Assembly: GCF_963855985.1 (NCBI RefSeq)
Contig: NC_087107.1
Span: 1,426,001 to 1,490,000, forward strand
Direction of reading: 5' to 3'
Length of the DNA: 64,000 nt
Source of the DNA: Ostrinia nubilalis
Taxonomy: Eukaryota; Arthropoda; Insecta; Lepidoptera; Crambidae
The number at the start of each line of letters is the position of its first letter. Position 1 is the stretch's first letter. Positions 12,901 to 25,072 of this stretch are shown piece by piece. The notes under the pieces were generated by a model that did no database searches, had not been told where the DNA came from, and worked only from the letters and a program-made list of their open reading frames with translations. The position numbers were made by a program, and so were the translations under genes.

Positions 12901-15900
12901 AAGAAAAAAACTAAGCTTTCGAACGAATCAAATCCGTATACGACAATGATTGCTTTACGTCAAAAAATAACACATCTATAATTATGGAATAGTCAAAGCA
13001 AAATGCATCCAAAAACAATGTAAATACAGTCTGCATTTGAATCCACAATTTTTTTACATAGGTCGTTTTGCCACGCGGCTTCGAAGAGGTCGTTGGTACC
13101 CAGTGGAAACTGAAGCACAGGTGTCCAACGTTCGGTCGGTTAGAAAGAGACAGCAGTCGTTAATCTGTCCACGCGCAAGAGAGATGCAACGAAAATAAAC
13201 GTTGAACTTATGTTTTTTTTTCTCGTGCTCTCTCCCTCGCCTATGTTCGTGGTTTTTTATTTTTTTATACTTACGTCGTTTTGTTGGTCGCCTGAGCCTT
13301 TTTGGCTTATTCTGTAGCTTTTAGCTATATTTTAGGGTTCGTAACTATTATTATTCAGCAGAAAAGGTTAGTTTGACCTTGCCTGTCCTTTGTTTTTTCG
13401 GATGCAAAATTAGGGTTGGGATCAAGCAAAAAATATGGTATCAATCATTTTTGCAGTAACCAACTATTATTACCAACGTCTATATTTTGTGGTACCATTA
13501 GATTTATTTTTAAAATCTATTAAAGCTACCTAGCTAATAATTATTTATAGTAGGTATGGTCACAATAAAATCTGTGAACTATAGGCATGGTATGATTTTG
13601 ATTTATCTTAGTCATTAGGTTTTATTTTTCCTGTTACGAAGTGTAAGCCGTTTCTTATTATTTGCAAGTAATACCGGATTATGTCACCCCAATAATAATG
13701 AGATTGCAAATCTTATTATCTTTTTGTCAATTTTACCTATTATTATCTAGAGATTTGCTTTGTGTTTACTGTTTAACGTAAAAAAATCGGATATTCAAAA
13801 AAATACAGACACTTTACTTTCGATGCTAAGAATGGATTATTAAAACGTACCCGTTATTTATTGTCTAACTAAACCTTTATAAAAAGGTAATAATTGTAAG
13901 CACCTAATATAAATGAGTCATTAGTTAAAAAGCCATCTTCATCTTTAAAGAATTAGGTAGTAAGTATTGATGTTACTTAACCGCTAATCCATACGCGTGT
14001 CCACAGTAATTACAAAAGAAAGAAACCACAACTAGCTCTTAACAAATGTCCACATCTATCAACCGCTGAATAATTTCTACCAGATAACGCGTACCGTTAG
14101 CAAAATAAGTATCTGTACAGAAAAACATATTAACAGCCACTCAAAAACGGCCCTTATGGTCCTAGAGATAAAATGGTAAAGTTAAACTCCGATATGTTTG
14201 AATAAGTTTGTTTTTATTCAAAAGTGACGCGCAATAAAATATGAGTGATAGCCAAAAAGATTTTGAGCTTTAACACTTGAACGGTAGAGCTTTCTTTTGA
14301 ATCATTTGACAGATGCCAGAGATTAGCTCACAAACCATGCAAGTGAAGTTACAGGGTTTTATCGTAATTGATTTTGAACTTTCAGGCTTGGGTTTAAGGT
14401 TTAACTTTTTGTTGTGTTGACAGCAAAAAGAAACTTGGTTTCGGTATAATGTAGGTAATGCAAGATCGGCTGTGGATGTACAAAAATTATTGTAATGATA
14501 GTGATATGGTCCCGAGTCATTATGGCTCATTGTTCTTCGGTTGCGTGTTTGTAAGTTGGTTTTGATTGTTTCGGATCTGAGCATTAGTTTTCGTTTTGTT
14601 TATCAACACACTTTACTTGCCTGTTGCTAGAATTTCTTTTGTATTTTTTTACTGGTTCGTAAATGTGTGCGTCAAAAACATTTTTATTGTGAATAATATT
14701 ATTGCAAAACTACGAATAGTTCATAAAATCGTTCTAAATTTTTTATTTTATCCTATAATTTTTGCAATGCAAAAGTGTCATCATTTTTCTATCCATTACA
14801 AAACAGGAAATAAGATGAATATAGAACAATACTGTGTTATGTCATCATAACATAATCTTTATTTGCCCATATCTTGCACACTGCACACCATAATGAACTA
14901 AGATCAACCAAAAACTTAAAAAACAACTTACACACGTGCATCCATTACAACACGGAAAAGTACTCGAAAAAACTGAATTGGCGTTAGGGATTTAAAAGAT
15001 CCAACACAAAAAAGTTGATCCATCGATTTAGATTTTACCTTGAGTTTCGACCTTAGGCGTAAAGACATAAGAGCAAAACAAAAGCCGTAAGTCAAGAAGG
15101 CTGTAGACACTCACACATGGGTAGTTCAGGTGTTGTTGATTTACAGGGACGCAATACAGAGATACGGCGTAAGACCAGTAGTGGACCAGTTTAGACGTAA
15201 CTGAACGGTAATAATCGTGGTATTGTTGGGTACAGACAGCAAAGACATTTTCTGCTGTATAACAATTTATATCTTGCATCTTGCATATGGGTCATTTTTT
15301 AAGGCAGTAGAGAAAATGGGACTTCAGAATGCATTGTGAAATATTCTTCTTATTCTAATAAGTGAGTGGTTTTGTTCATGACTTGGACCTATTTGACTAG
15401 TGACCTAGTTTGAATCAGTATTTATTGCAACCTTTTCAGTTTCACATAGAGCTTCATCGCATAGGTACTCTCTACTCTACGTTAAAGTGATAGATCCCTT
15501 GTCAGCATAGCATTAATAACATTGTTTCTTCGTAGGTTTCAACGTTTTTGGTGCTTTGGAATTAATTGACATGGACAATGACAATTGAACATTCGTAACT
15601 CCATGGTAGAATTGTCTTCCAACCCGTCTGGTCAGCGTGAAGAGTGTAGATAGACCAATCCCTTCATATTATTCTTCTGTTAAATTAGAGAGGCTGCAAA
15701 AGTGTTGTGGAGGAGACTGAAATGATTACGATAGTGATGATGAGACGTGCTGCCGAATATGCAAAGATTTTGATAGTTAACGTAAATGTAGAGCTAAACA
15801 AAGTCAAAGGATCTCCCAAGGCAAAGAGTGCGACTTTTTGCTAACGATTAAACAATTGAAGATCAGAGGATCTCCCACGAGAAAAAGTGTGACTTTTGAA

Positions 15901-18900
15901 ACTAAATAATGAAATGCTTAATTTTCTGATTAGATTTCTTTGCTCTCCGTACAAGAAGGCAAGCCTCCGCGCAATTGTGCTCAGCACAAACCAACACGTG
16001 GTACAAGAAAAGGAGAAAATAATAAACTTTAATTTATGCCACTATAGTACTCGTATCTCGAAAATAAAATAAATGTGTATCTTTTTTTCTTACCGAAGCC
16101 TTCTGGGTCATCGACCCCGAGAGATGTGGTTGATTGTCGATAGTTTTTTTTGTTTTTTATTGACAAATGCAAAATGTATGTTGGTATTTGGATCGCTTTG
16201 ATTACGTTTGGAGTTTCAAAAACGGTATAGAATAGAATTTCCAAGTATGAACTATTGATTTAAGAACAGCAAGCGTTAGTTGTAGTACTGATTTTCTTAA
16301 TAATAAAAATACATAGGTACTGCAAAACAATCTGTTTAAACTTTTATTCAGTAACCTATTGATCCTCTAATATTAACACTTAATTCATAAAGGATATCCA
16401 TAAGTTCTTAATCTAGGATTCTTGGTTATTTTTAAAGCTTTAGCTTTCTTATCTTTGAACAGATAGCTTAAAATGGTCCCAGGAAATCAAAGACGTATGG
16501 TCAGTTTTATTAATCTTAACTTAGCTTTCGAGCCAGCTGTACAATATTTATAAGGCGAGCCAAGAACCCATAAGCTCTGCCGACAGCTTATAATTTATTC
16601 ATTTCAATTCCTGCACCGAATGCAAAATGGCCGCCATTTATAGATATTATCGATACTCGATATTCAGCGCACAACACTACCCACGGTAGCAGGCCAACGC
16701 CTACACGATCCGTCGTCACAAATAAACCATAGACTCTCGCTTTTAGATATAAGCTACCGTAAAACAAAAAGTTATAACTGATTTGATACTGATACCATGG
16801 AGTTGTCTTTTGTTTTTTTATAATCGTGACCTTATGGAAATTTTAAAGGCTCAAAAGCGAGGATGATTGGCATTAAAGTTATAATGTTTTTCAATAGCAA
16901 AAGACTTTTAATTAAAGAATGGTTAGGCCCTTTCATAATAGGTGAAGAAATTAAAGAGTCTGAATATTATATTTTAATTATTTTTGATATCTTTTATTTC
17001 AAGAAATCTGTTATGTAATGAGGGTTTCCAAAAAAATATTTTAAAATATAACTAAGTAGTAAAACTCATGGTATTGAGCAAAAGGTAAAACAGAAACCCA
17101 ATTTTATTTTTCCTTTCCATAACGTCCCATCCTTACTTTCTTCCGTAAGATTTACAGCAGTATTTAAAAGTTGATTTACAGTTTGAAACCAATAACAATG
17201 GTATCAAAAATTTATTAAAAAACCACAGCTACCGGTATTCGAATCCCAATACGGGCCAAAAATATTTCCAAAAACAAAACCAAGAAAAAAATGGCTCCCG
17301 AATTTATGTGGTTGCACGCAAATAAACTCATACGGGCTCTAAATGCCTTGAGATTTTTGTTAAAAACGTTTTGCCACTTTTTTGCCACTTTGGTTTTAAA
17401 TTATAGTATCTTTAATCTTGGTATTTGCTACTTACGGGCAGAATTAAAACGTATCCCATTTTAGGCCCAGTCTCAATAAATTAATTAAGTTTATACGCTA
17501 TTTATGTAAATTATAGGTTTTATGCAGCACTTAACTAGAGTTCTACTACAAAAGGTAGTAGATAAAGTTAATTTAATGAAACTTGTGTACTTACGTAAGT
17601 TAAACAAACAGAAAATAAAATTAATGTTTTTATTGTAAGGGATTAAATTCTTTCTTGTTTAGTTTGAATTGTAAATATTTTTAACTGTAGTTTTATTGCT
17701 TTCAAATTGGTTGATAAAATGCATAAGAATTTACAAGCCGCGTTTTTGTAAAGTATCAGGCGCACCATCTGAATTAAAAAACTATCGTAGATGAAATATT
17801 TTGGTATTCGATGAATGTACGAGTATCTTGAGCTTTGAATGAGCTTTTTGACATAGCTCTATCAGATGCCTTATCATGCCTTCTAAGCAAGCTAAGCTGT
17901 ATCAAATTTAGTATTGCGTAGGTAGCTATAGACAACTCTAATGACAAAATCTGCAATAATAAAGCAATTCAAAACAATCTAGATTTGATTCATAAACTCT
18001 GCTAATTTATCACCGTCACTAAATTGGTACCCAGTTTCAATCCATGACTAACTGGTTTCTTAATCATTTTCGTCTGTCTCCAAACTAACGATTTGTCATT
18101 AATGTATAGCCTACAGACCTCAATATTTAGGCAAATTCACCCCAATTACCACTACATTAGAAGCTACAGTGATTACCTTGATGTGCTGTTCTCTCTGTAC
18201 CAGTTGAAAGCTACGAAAATGAAGAAAACAATAAGCCGAGGATCGCATACATCACTCCAAACAATGCTTTGGACGAATTACCATTTGAAAGAGCGCGTAG
18301 TACGGTAGTCGAGTTTTTGTTTCAGAAGGCACACTTGCGATTAGTCGCAGGACATTTTTTTTGTCAGACGCTACAGTGCTGCATTGACTACTGTTACTCT
18401 AAAAACGTTGTACCCACTTACCTCAAAGCAAAGAAGTGATTTATAGAAATAGATACTTTTTCACCTCACTAAGTTCACTAACTTCATCCCTGTGAATTTC
18501 AGTCTGTCAAGATGTAGCCTTTATAATTCAGAAACTAATAAGAACCTCCTACCTGCTTTCTCCTTGTGAAAGATATTAATTCAAAACAGATTTTGTTTCA
18601 ATAAACAAACATAACATTAGATGAAGTCGACCTAGGCCTGAAATTGTGATTTAAAGAGATAGTCTCTTATGCTGTTTTATAAAAGCAGAAAGCACCCTGT
18701 AAGAAACAAAGTTTTCAGTCGAAAGTGTGCGCAAACCCATCCTAGAAAAGTAATTGTCATTCGTCGCCGTTCGCGGGCACAATAATTAATAAGTTTGTGG
18801 TTTAAAAGAATTTGCATACAATGGGACGTCTGTCCCTTCTGAAAATAAACTCGTAGTAGTAATACTATGTCTATGGGCCCTTAGATTTACGTTTTGCAAG

Positions 18901-19200
18901 TAAGATTTTTCTAATACTTAAGTATTCCTTACTGCTATGAATAAGCCCTAAAGAGCGTCACTTTATGTGAAAATCTATTGATAATAATACCTTATTACAA
19001 TGATAATGGAAATAATATTAAAGAGAAGCAAATGAAGGGAATAAATGATAATAATAATATGGAAATAATAATATTGCATAAACTAATTGAAGGGCGTGCT
19101 TCTGCAGTGTAAACTAAATGACCTGATGATGAAGATAATGATTGTACTATAAAAGTCTTTAATAACCTAGAAACGGTGGCTTTCATCTAATTAAATATGA
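9960..19200. other. Long gene-poor tract
   Basis: About 9 kb of AT-rich sequence without a supported exon. GC-richer islets near 11100-11165, 13070-13200 and 16600-16740 have no coding frame and could be regulatory. A segment at about 15600-15690 (GTCAGCGTGAAGAGTGTAG) resembles a dispersed lepidopteran repeat. Several 60-104 codon frames on both strands are within chance expectation. Confidence 0.4.
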
Positions 19201-19224
19201 CGAGTCCGGGTACTAAGAACTTGA

Positions 19225-19258
19225 TACAAAACTTTGTCAAAATCAAAATCAAAATCAA
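19225..19258. repeat. (AAAATC)n short tandem repeat
   Basis: Several AAAATC units occur in a row before a T-rich stretch. Such A-rich hexamer runs often mark the 3' end of a degraded retroelement, but no element body is recognisable here. Confidence 0.5.
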
Positions 19259-19571
19259 CGTGAAACTTTTTTTGATTATAATTGATAAGAATTATTTTTG
19301 GGATTTTTTTGTGTGGTCATCTTCAACAATTTTAGATTATTTAATCACCCCTCTTGACCATGTTTAAATTCCTTCGATTAACATTTAAAATAAGAATAGT
19401 AATTACACCGTATTACACAATTATCTAGAAACAAATTATTCGAATATTTGAAACCTATAAACATGTCAAAATGTCGAAACGCCTCCTCGATCATCAAGAT
19501 ATCAAAATAAAGCAAAAATTACCAAAAAACTCCACCGTTGATATTTATCTAAATTGATCCTTAAATCTTAA

Positions 19572-19928
19572 GAACAAGAAACTACTAAAGTTACTGGCAA
19601 CAATACAGATCAGAATGAAAACGTTACAAATAAAAATGCTTTAGAAGTGTGGTCAGAAGAAATGATTGTTCACCCGGAACCATTAAATGAAGCATCAATG
19701 CCGTACATCTGAGTTTTAAGTGATAGTTTGATGGCTCATAATGGAGCTGCAGCTACGATTTGGTATATCACAAATAATAACAATAATGGGAACAACAATT
19801 AAGTTTAATAATACGTAATTGTGACTGGGGATGGTGCCCGAGGTTATTTTGAAGCTTTTACTCTAACGTTTGAAGAAATTAATGGTAATCAATTAAATGG
19901 TATTAAAGTTGCTCTACCAGATGATTAG
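19572..19928 (+). pseudogene. Decayed 119-codon frame of unknown family
   Basis: A single plus-strand frame holds three protein-like blocks separated by stops. They are about 47 codons (with NALEVWSEEMIVHPEPLNEA), then SDSLMAHNGAAATIWYITNN, then VTGDGARGYFEAFTLTFEEI plus NGNQLNGIKVALPDD. Five stops interrupt it, including one after PYI and three close together in the middle. The blocks stay in register without indels, which is unusual for random sequence. Base composition is AT-rich like the surroundings. I do not recognise the family. It could be a dead host gene, an integrated foreign gene or a transposon relic. Confidence 0.4.
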
Positions 19929-20542
19929 GAAAGATCAAGGAAGGTTTAATTTAAGTGGAGATGTTAATTCGGAGTTTCTATAATTTTAATACTGTTTACT
20001 ACACAATTTCCTGTAATTCTACTATTGACCAACGCTAACTTCTGGATAACTGTATTTGTTTGATATTCATTGGTAATTTGAATAAATCAAAATGTAATTA
20101 ATATTTTAATAAATAATAAATGAAGCACTAAAATATTATGACTTTCTTCTTCAGTGTGAATAACCGTTCAAAAGTACTTTTCGTCGACTTATTATGGGGA
20201 TGTTTCATTAATTTCTGTCGTTGGATTGAAAATACTATGTCATTGCATCTCTTCAAGTAATTATCCAACGGTCAACAGCATCTATTATGCTTATAATTGT
20301 TGTTAAACACTTAATCCTATCTTTCTGCCAAGTAACTGTACAACCAGTTCTAAATCATAGTGATTCGAAGTCTTCCACTTGGTCAGCCAGTCAATCTTTG
20401 ACCAGTTTTAATAATCCTTCGTCTAAATAGGGGAAGTGTGAGTTCAGTTAGAAACTAAAGGGTTCTGTGCGGATTAAAATTTTATTCGTGACAAATCCTG
20501 ATAGGGAAGTTATTCAACGTAGATTTTACCAGGATAGATATA

Positions 20543-20763
20543 ACTAGCTTTCCGCCCGCGGCTTCGCGCGCGTGTACTACATTATCTACATATTTTACGG
20601 AACCCTATTTTTTTCCAAAATAAAATTTAGCCTATGTTACTCGTGGATAATGTAGCTTTCAAATGGTGAAAGATTTTTTTTAAAAACGGTCCAGTAGTTT
20701 TTGAGCCTATTCATTACAACCAAACAAACAAAGTTTTCCTCTTTATAATATTAGTGTAGATTA
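20543..20763 (+). mobile_element. RTE-like short retroelement
   Basis: The copy begins ACTAGCTTTCCGCCCGCGGC. It continues through GGTGAAAGATTTTTTTTAAA and GTCCAGTAGTTTTTGAGCC, and ends CCTCTTTATAATATTAGTG. Head and tail are both present. Internal divergence from the other copies indicates an old insertion. Confidence 0.7.
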
Positions 20764-20769
20764 TGCGAG

Positions 20770-22380
20770 TACTTTTCAGCCACGTTTAGGTAATGTATTT
20801 CATGAGTGTATCTTAGTCAGTAATTTTAGAGTGTTGAGACAAAATAACTTAGACGATCAATAATATACCTTGTACTTTACTTTACTAATTGTATAGCAAC
20901 TTAGAATAAGGAAAATTCCGATTTCTAGGTAATTTAGATTCACCGAATAAAAGTGTTCTTTGAAGGATCCCTAAAACTCACTAGATCAATCCTCAAGACC
21001 ATTTCACGTCTACAAAAGAGAATGAAATCGTCACTTTTTGTGATCCTGAGAAATTTCAAGTTCTACAAATCGATTAATCACGCAGATTCGATTGAAGGAT
21101 TCCCTATTGTGTGCAGTCATCGGATTGTCCTGCTGGAATAATGGTGGGTCAGCAGTGACAAAGCAGTAATGCAATGGCCGATTGGTCAAAACAAGTTTTC
21201 GATGGGGATTTGTACTGATTCAAAAACTATGATAATTTCTCAACTGATTCCTTTGGGGATGGAAAACATCATCATCACACAGCTTGTTGAATTGATTGAG
21301 TTGAATTTGAATTTTTACCACGGTTAATGCGATCTAGGAATTCATAAGATTAGTGACGTCTCTATTTTAAGTGTTCATATTTTTCTCATTATGTATCATA
21401 GATTTGGTTAAATTACCTTTTGTCAATTTTAATACTTCTTTAATTAAATCTAGCTGAAAGATCATTGTACAGTCTTCGTTTTTAAAATCTACATGATTGT
21501 TTAGATTTTTATTGTAATAAAGAAATAGGTGTTACGTTAAAGTGTCTTCGACTATATTATGTTTCATTAAAACTTTATAACCTTCAATAGAATCGTACCA
21601 ATTACTAATTCGAAAGACAATTTTAAGGGTCGTTTCTACTGCTCCGTCTTTGTATTAGTCTGCTATCGATGTTGATTTATGTGGGCCATAAAACTGACCG
21701 TTTTATGACGTCCAAGTGTTTGAAGAAACTCTTATACACCTCAGTGTTTACTCCCAACAAAGTATGGAGTTTATAGATTTGGTTTAGTTTTATGGCCCCT
21801 TTTCTAGGTGAAAGCGATTCTGATTTATGTTTTGATGAATAATTAAACTGTTTATTTGCTTAGTCATAAAGTTTAAAATGGATTGATGAAACACTTTGTT
21901 TAAGTGATGCTAAAAGTTTGCATATAAGTAGGTATAAAGTGCTCCAATTTTAATTAAATTAAAACATTATGTGCACTCATGAAAACCACTGTTTTCTAAT
22001 CGAAAAGAAAAGAGTGAGTGAAAAGAGTGTTTTTTAAATAGAAATACATAAATTAACGGTAATTTACGAGTATATTTGGTACCAAAGATTTTTTTGCTAC
22101 TAACTTAAAGATACCGGTGTGTAGCGTTGCAGTTTTGGCTGTTTTCACAAATTGATATTTCTTCTCGATATTTGGATTTAGGATACCACTGGCGACATCT
22201 ATTGGCGTGATTTTGAATTAATTTGCAATAGATGGCGCTTTTTGCTCAGTCAATTCAAATATATTTTATTGAAACATTTCCTAATGTTTTTGTTTTGATT
22301 GTTCTATTTTTTAATAGAATATTTTCAGTGTTCAGGAGATTGTTTTCATCATGGTTTTTATTAGTATTTGCTTTTTATCT
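20770..22380. other. No gene seen
   Basis: The stretch is AT-rich sequence upstream of the small plus-strand gene. No repeat with clear ends was found. Short frames are of chance length. Confidence 0.4.
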
Positions 22381-22389
22381 AAGCGGCGA

Positions 22390-22581
22390 AACGAAACGTT
22401 TCGCGATGTCAATACGAGTCATTGTCACTGTCAGTTGAGCTGTCAAATCACTTTGGAATTTTGGTCGATCTTGCGCAACCGCAATTTTATTATTTTCGGG
22501 GATGTAATCCTCTATGTTTCAAATCGTGTGTTGCAGAATGCATCCACGATAATTTCTTAATATAATTTAAAATAAACACAC
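22390..22581 (+). promoter_or_regulatory. Possible promoter and 5' UTR of the small plus-strand gene
   Basis: Upstream of the ATG-AG/gtaagt exon there is a palindrome CGAAACGTTTCG and a cluster of TGTCA-type words (TCATTGTCACTGTCAGTTG, GAGCTGTCAAATC). I associate such words with lepidopteran promoter-proximal DNA. No convincing TATA box at a fixed distance was seen, so the start site is unknown. The assignment rests on position and word content only. Confidence 0.3.
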
Positions 22582-23154
22582 ATGAGGTAAGTTCCCGTCG
22601 GAGAATTTATTTATTTTTTTCGTGATTGATGATTTTCGTATTCCAGTACGTGGTATTTCATGTGGTCGTTTCTTTCAGAAATTTCCTAAACGTTATGTTG
22701 GACGAGGGCTGGGATGCTGAAGACTGCGAGTGAAGCTTAAATTAGCGAACAGTCTTCGTAAGTATTTCTTTCCCATTGCGGTTTTTTTCATAACCTAATG
22801 CCACGTTCCACATGTGATCCTGACACTCGTGTTTTTCGTTTCAGATGCGGGATTTCATAATTTCATAATTTCAGATTTTACAAGATTTTATAATTTAAAC
22901 ATAATATTTTGATGATATTTCATATATTTTAATTTCTCTTCGTTTCGTATGAAATATTTCTCCTTTCTAAACTGCTGATCTCTTCGCATTTCCTCCTTGT
23001 CATCAAACCTCTGTCTCTGCAAGAGTTTGAACGCTTACCTGTCGAGGAGATGCAAGAGCTTGAGGCCGTGGAGGACGCTGCTTGGAGCCTAAAAGTGTGC
23101 GAGACCCGTTGGACCCCGGAAGAAGAGAGGAACGTTCAGGGTAGCGGCTTATAA
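22582..23154 (+). pseudogene. Small three-exon gene or recent pseudogene, unknown family
   Basis: Exon 1 ends ATG-AG at 22586 before GTAAGT. Exon 2 is 22679-22757, between TTTCTTTCAG and GTAAGT. Exon 3 starts at 23024 after CTCTGTCTCTGCAAG. Reading from the ATG gives MRNFLNVMLDEGWDAEDCE and then TGA at 22731. The minus-one frame of exon 2 (VKLKLANSL) joins exon 3 in phase through a split CAG codon and runs on as QFERLPVEEMQELEAVED, then AAWSLKVCETRWTPEEERNV, to TAA at 23152. A second one-base slip at the GGG at 23139-23141 would instead give VAAYNRMASKVPTFPSFK-stop. The splice sites and acidic, well-mixed composition argue for real coding origin. The shift is either a disabling mutation, an assembly indel in a G run, or a short 19-codon upstream ORF before a main ORF starting at 23050. 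I do not recognise the protein. A poly(A) signal follows at 23401. Confidence 0.5.
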
Positions 23155-23400
23155 CCGCATGGCTTCCAAGGTACCCACTTTTCCGTCCTTCAAGTAGGAG
23201 TCTTTCCGACCTGACATCGTGCAGTTATCTTAACTATTAGAGTCTTTTAATATTTAGGCTGAGTTTTAAGAAATTTGTAGTGGCAATAATATTCACCAAA
23301 CCGAACCTAATTAACGACCCTGAATCCCTTGAGATTGGCACTATCCATTACAGTAGTTATAATATCGTAATTGTCAATTGTATTCAAGCTTACGAGACAA

Positions 23401-23406
23401 AATAAA
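23401..23406 (+). terminator. Poly(A) signal AATAAA, plus strand
   Basis: AATAAA lies about 250 bp after the in-frame stop of the small plus-strand gene and is followed by a TTGTGTC / GGGAGCTGTTTT stretch. Its position only 25 bp from the oppositely oriented signal makes it a natural 3' end for a convergent pair. Confidence 0.5.
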
Positions 23407-23430
23407 TTGTGTCAATTGAGAGGGAGCTGT

Positions 23431-23436
23431 TTTATT
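23431..23436 (-). terminator. Poly(A) signal AATAAA, minus strand
   Basis: Read on the minus strand this is AATAAA, about 35 bp downstream of the TAA that ends the minus-strand exon. That gives a very short 3' UTR. Confidence 0.6.
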
Positions 23437-23470
23437 TACATTTTCTAATTTCACACAAGGAACGGTAACT

Positions 23471-23632
23471 TTATATAAATTTCTGCAAGCCGGACAACCT
23501 CTTTTTCACGTGCAGACAATTCACCATCTTCTCCGTCTGCACCGGTGGCGGTTCAATTCCAGTCACCAAGCCGCCAGGAAAAAATCCTTTCTTGCAGGTG
23601 ATAAACAAACAGATAAGTTCGTTGAATCCGTC
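23471..23632 (-). CDS. Terminal exon of an unidentified minus-strand gene
   Basis: The minus-strand acceptor GATTTCTTTTTTAG is followed in phase 0 by 53 codons and TAA. The peptide opens DGFNELICLFITCKKGFFPG and continues GLVTGIEPPPVQTEKMVNCL, then HVKKRLSGLQKFI. An in-frame TAG overlaps the acceptor, so the frame must be entered by splicing. GC content is well above the flanks, and a poly(A) signal follows within 40 bp. The peptide has a short hydrophobic run (ELICLFITC) and a basic C-terminus (KKRLSGLQKF). Upstream exons must lie above 23632 on the minus strand and were not located. The family is not recognised. The plus strand across the same stretch is also open between AG and GT sites (Ser/Pro-rich), but it lacks a stop and poly(A) context, so I treat it as the shadow. 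Confidence 0.6.
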   Translation of the reverse strand, partial: DGFNELICLFITCKKGFFPGGLVTGIEPPPVQTEKMVNCLHVKKRLSGLQKFI

Positions 23633-24935
23633 CTAAAAAAGAAATCACTTTCTTAGTAACTCCATCGAGTAAATAAAGCAATGCTCAAATATAGGACGAA
23701 CCCATCAAAGACCGCTACCTTAACAACAGTACTATTACAACTACTAAACGCGTTGACACACGCAATAATGAAAACGCACTCAAATTGCACTTGCACAAAC
23801 CTTGCATTAGTTTAGTGATGTGCTAGAGATCTATCGATAAAGTGATCAATCTTCTCTAGGCCTCTTCTCATTGGAATTGGAGTGACTCTACTTAACTCTA
23901 CTCTATTACCGTTTAGAAACGAAAAAGTTTTTGAACCATCGGTATGACCCACCGATGAGCCATAATCTTTGCCAACGTACTTATTGGAGTAGTTTAAGAT
24001 ATATTTTTAGCATCTAAACTAGTCCCAACCATAACATTTAAACTAGATTCGAGTGTACACGTCATAAGAAATCAAACTATTTTTTTTTTTAAATAAAACA
24101 CCGTCCTGTATGTGACTGTTATAAATGTTAAATGACCTGAATGGCTAAAATCTTCAATAATATTTTTGGTTTACTGTTATTTAGGTAGTGGCATCGATAA
24201 CTCAAGTATTTTTGTTATATCGATAGTCTAATCTGTCTTTACCTTCACATCACTATCTCTCCTAGACGGTTAGTTATTATTATGTGAAATTACATATGGA
24301 TTAGCAAATTAAGGTACCGCAAAGCGAGCTGTGATGAAATCAGAGTTGTAAACAGTGATTATCCTTGTCGAGTGGATGTTAAACTTCTTTTGCGTAAATA
24401 TATAGGTTGGATTTTTTAAGTGCGCACGCGCAGCTAGTCGGGCAAATAAAAAAATACACAAAATAGTAAAAATTGCTTAAATACTACGCTTTTTCGATGA
24501 ATCTAACCAAATAGGGTTTATTAAACTTTTGATCTTTTTCCCCATTCCCTTCTTACCATGGGTAATTAAGTTTCAATAAATTTAAATTTTGAAATGTCTA
24601 TGAGTAATACGTGGGTTCAAGATTGACCACAACACTGTAGATTTTGGTTGCTATTTTTTTTGCTTCTTCTATTTAACTGAAAAGATAGAAACAAGACAAC
24701 TTATCACCCTGTATAATAAATAGTTACTGGTAGACATAGCGGCGTTAGACGATGGAACAAGAACAAGTAGTGCTTTTCATTGCGTTAACTAAAGTTTTTG
24801 ATACTTTCTGCGCGGCAGAATAAAGCTTAGTTTAAGCACCAATCATTAAAGTGAAACACACCAAATAGCTTTTTTATAAAATCTAAACACTAAAACATTA
24901 ATAAGGCTCAAATACCCAAAAGTTAAAAGGACATG
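23633..24935. other. No gene seen
   Basis: The stretch is intronic or intergenic. The minus-strand gene should have its upstream exon beyond here. A GAAG/GTAAAG donor-like site near 24234 on the minus strand is followed backward by stops, so it was not accepted. Confidence 0.4.
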
Positions 24936-24940
24936 TAAAG

Positions 24941-25064
24941 TGGGCTTTTAAAAAGCACTTTTACACGTCCCAGTATTAACCCTACCACTGCTTCAGGACA
25001 ATAAATGGGCCAGTACTGAGAAGAAGCAGCGCAAGAAACTCAGTCACTATTGTAGTGGCGATAC
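24941..25064 (-). mobile_element. Short dispersed retroelement (family A) copy
   Basis: The reverse strand carries GTTTCTTGCGCTGCTTCTTCTCAGTACTGG, then CCCATTTATTGTCCTGAAGCAGTGGTAGGGTTAATACTGGGACGTG. The same words in the same order occur at 55908-56059 and 63001-63108. The 55908 copy shows that the family ends in an AAATAAATGAGTTT tail. It is probably a SINE or truncated LINE end. Confidence 0.65.
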
Positions 25065-25072
25065 TACTAACG

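Noticed and set aside
14270..14584. 104-codon minus-strand open frame
   Set aside because: Roughly four frames of this length are expected by chance, and no splice, start-context or family support was seen.
23016..23170. Minus-strand exon ending CGACAG/GTAAGC opposite exon 3 of the small gene
   Set aside because: The donor is excellent, but the encoded peptide is Ser/Arg/Pro-rich shadow sequence, while the plus strand is protein-like and phase-consistent with its neighbour exons.
23516..23595. Plus-strand exon between CACGTGCAG and GTGATA
   Set aside because: It is open but Ser/Pro-rich. The minus strand here has acceptor, stop and poly(A) signal, and the phase does not fit the exon at 29000.
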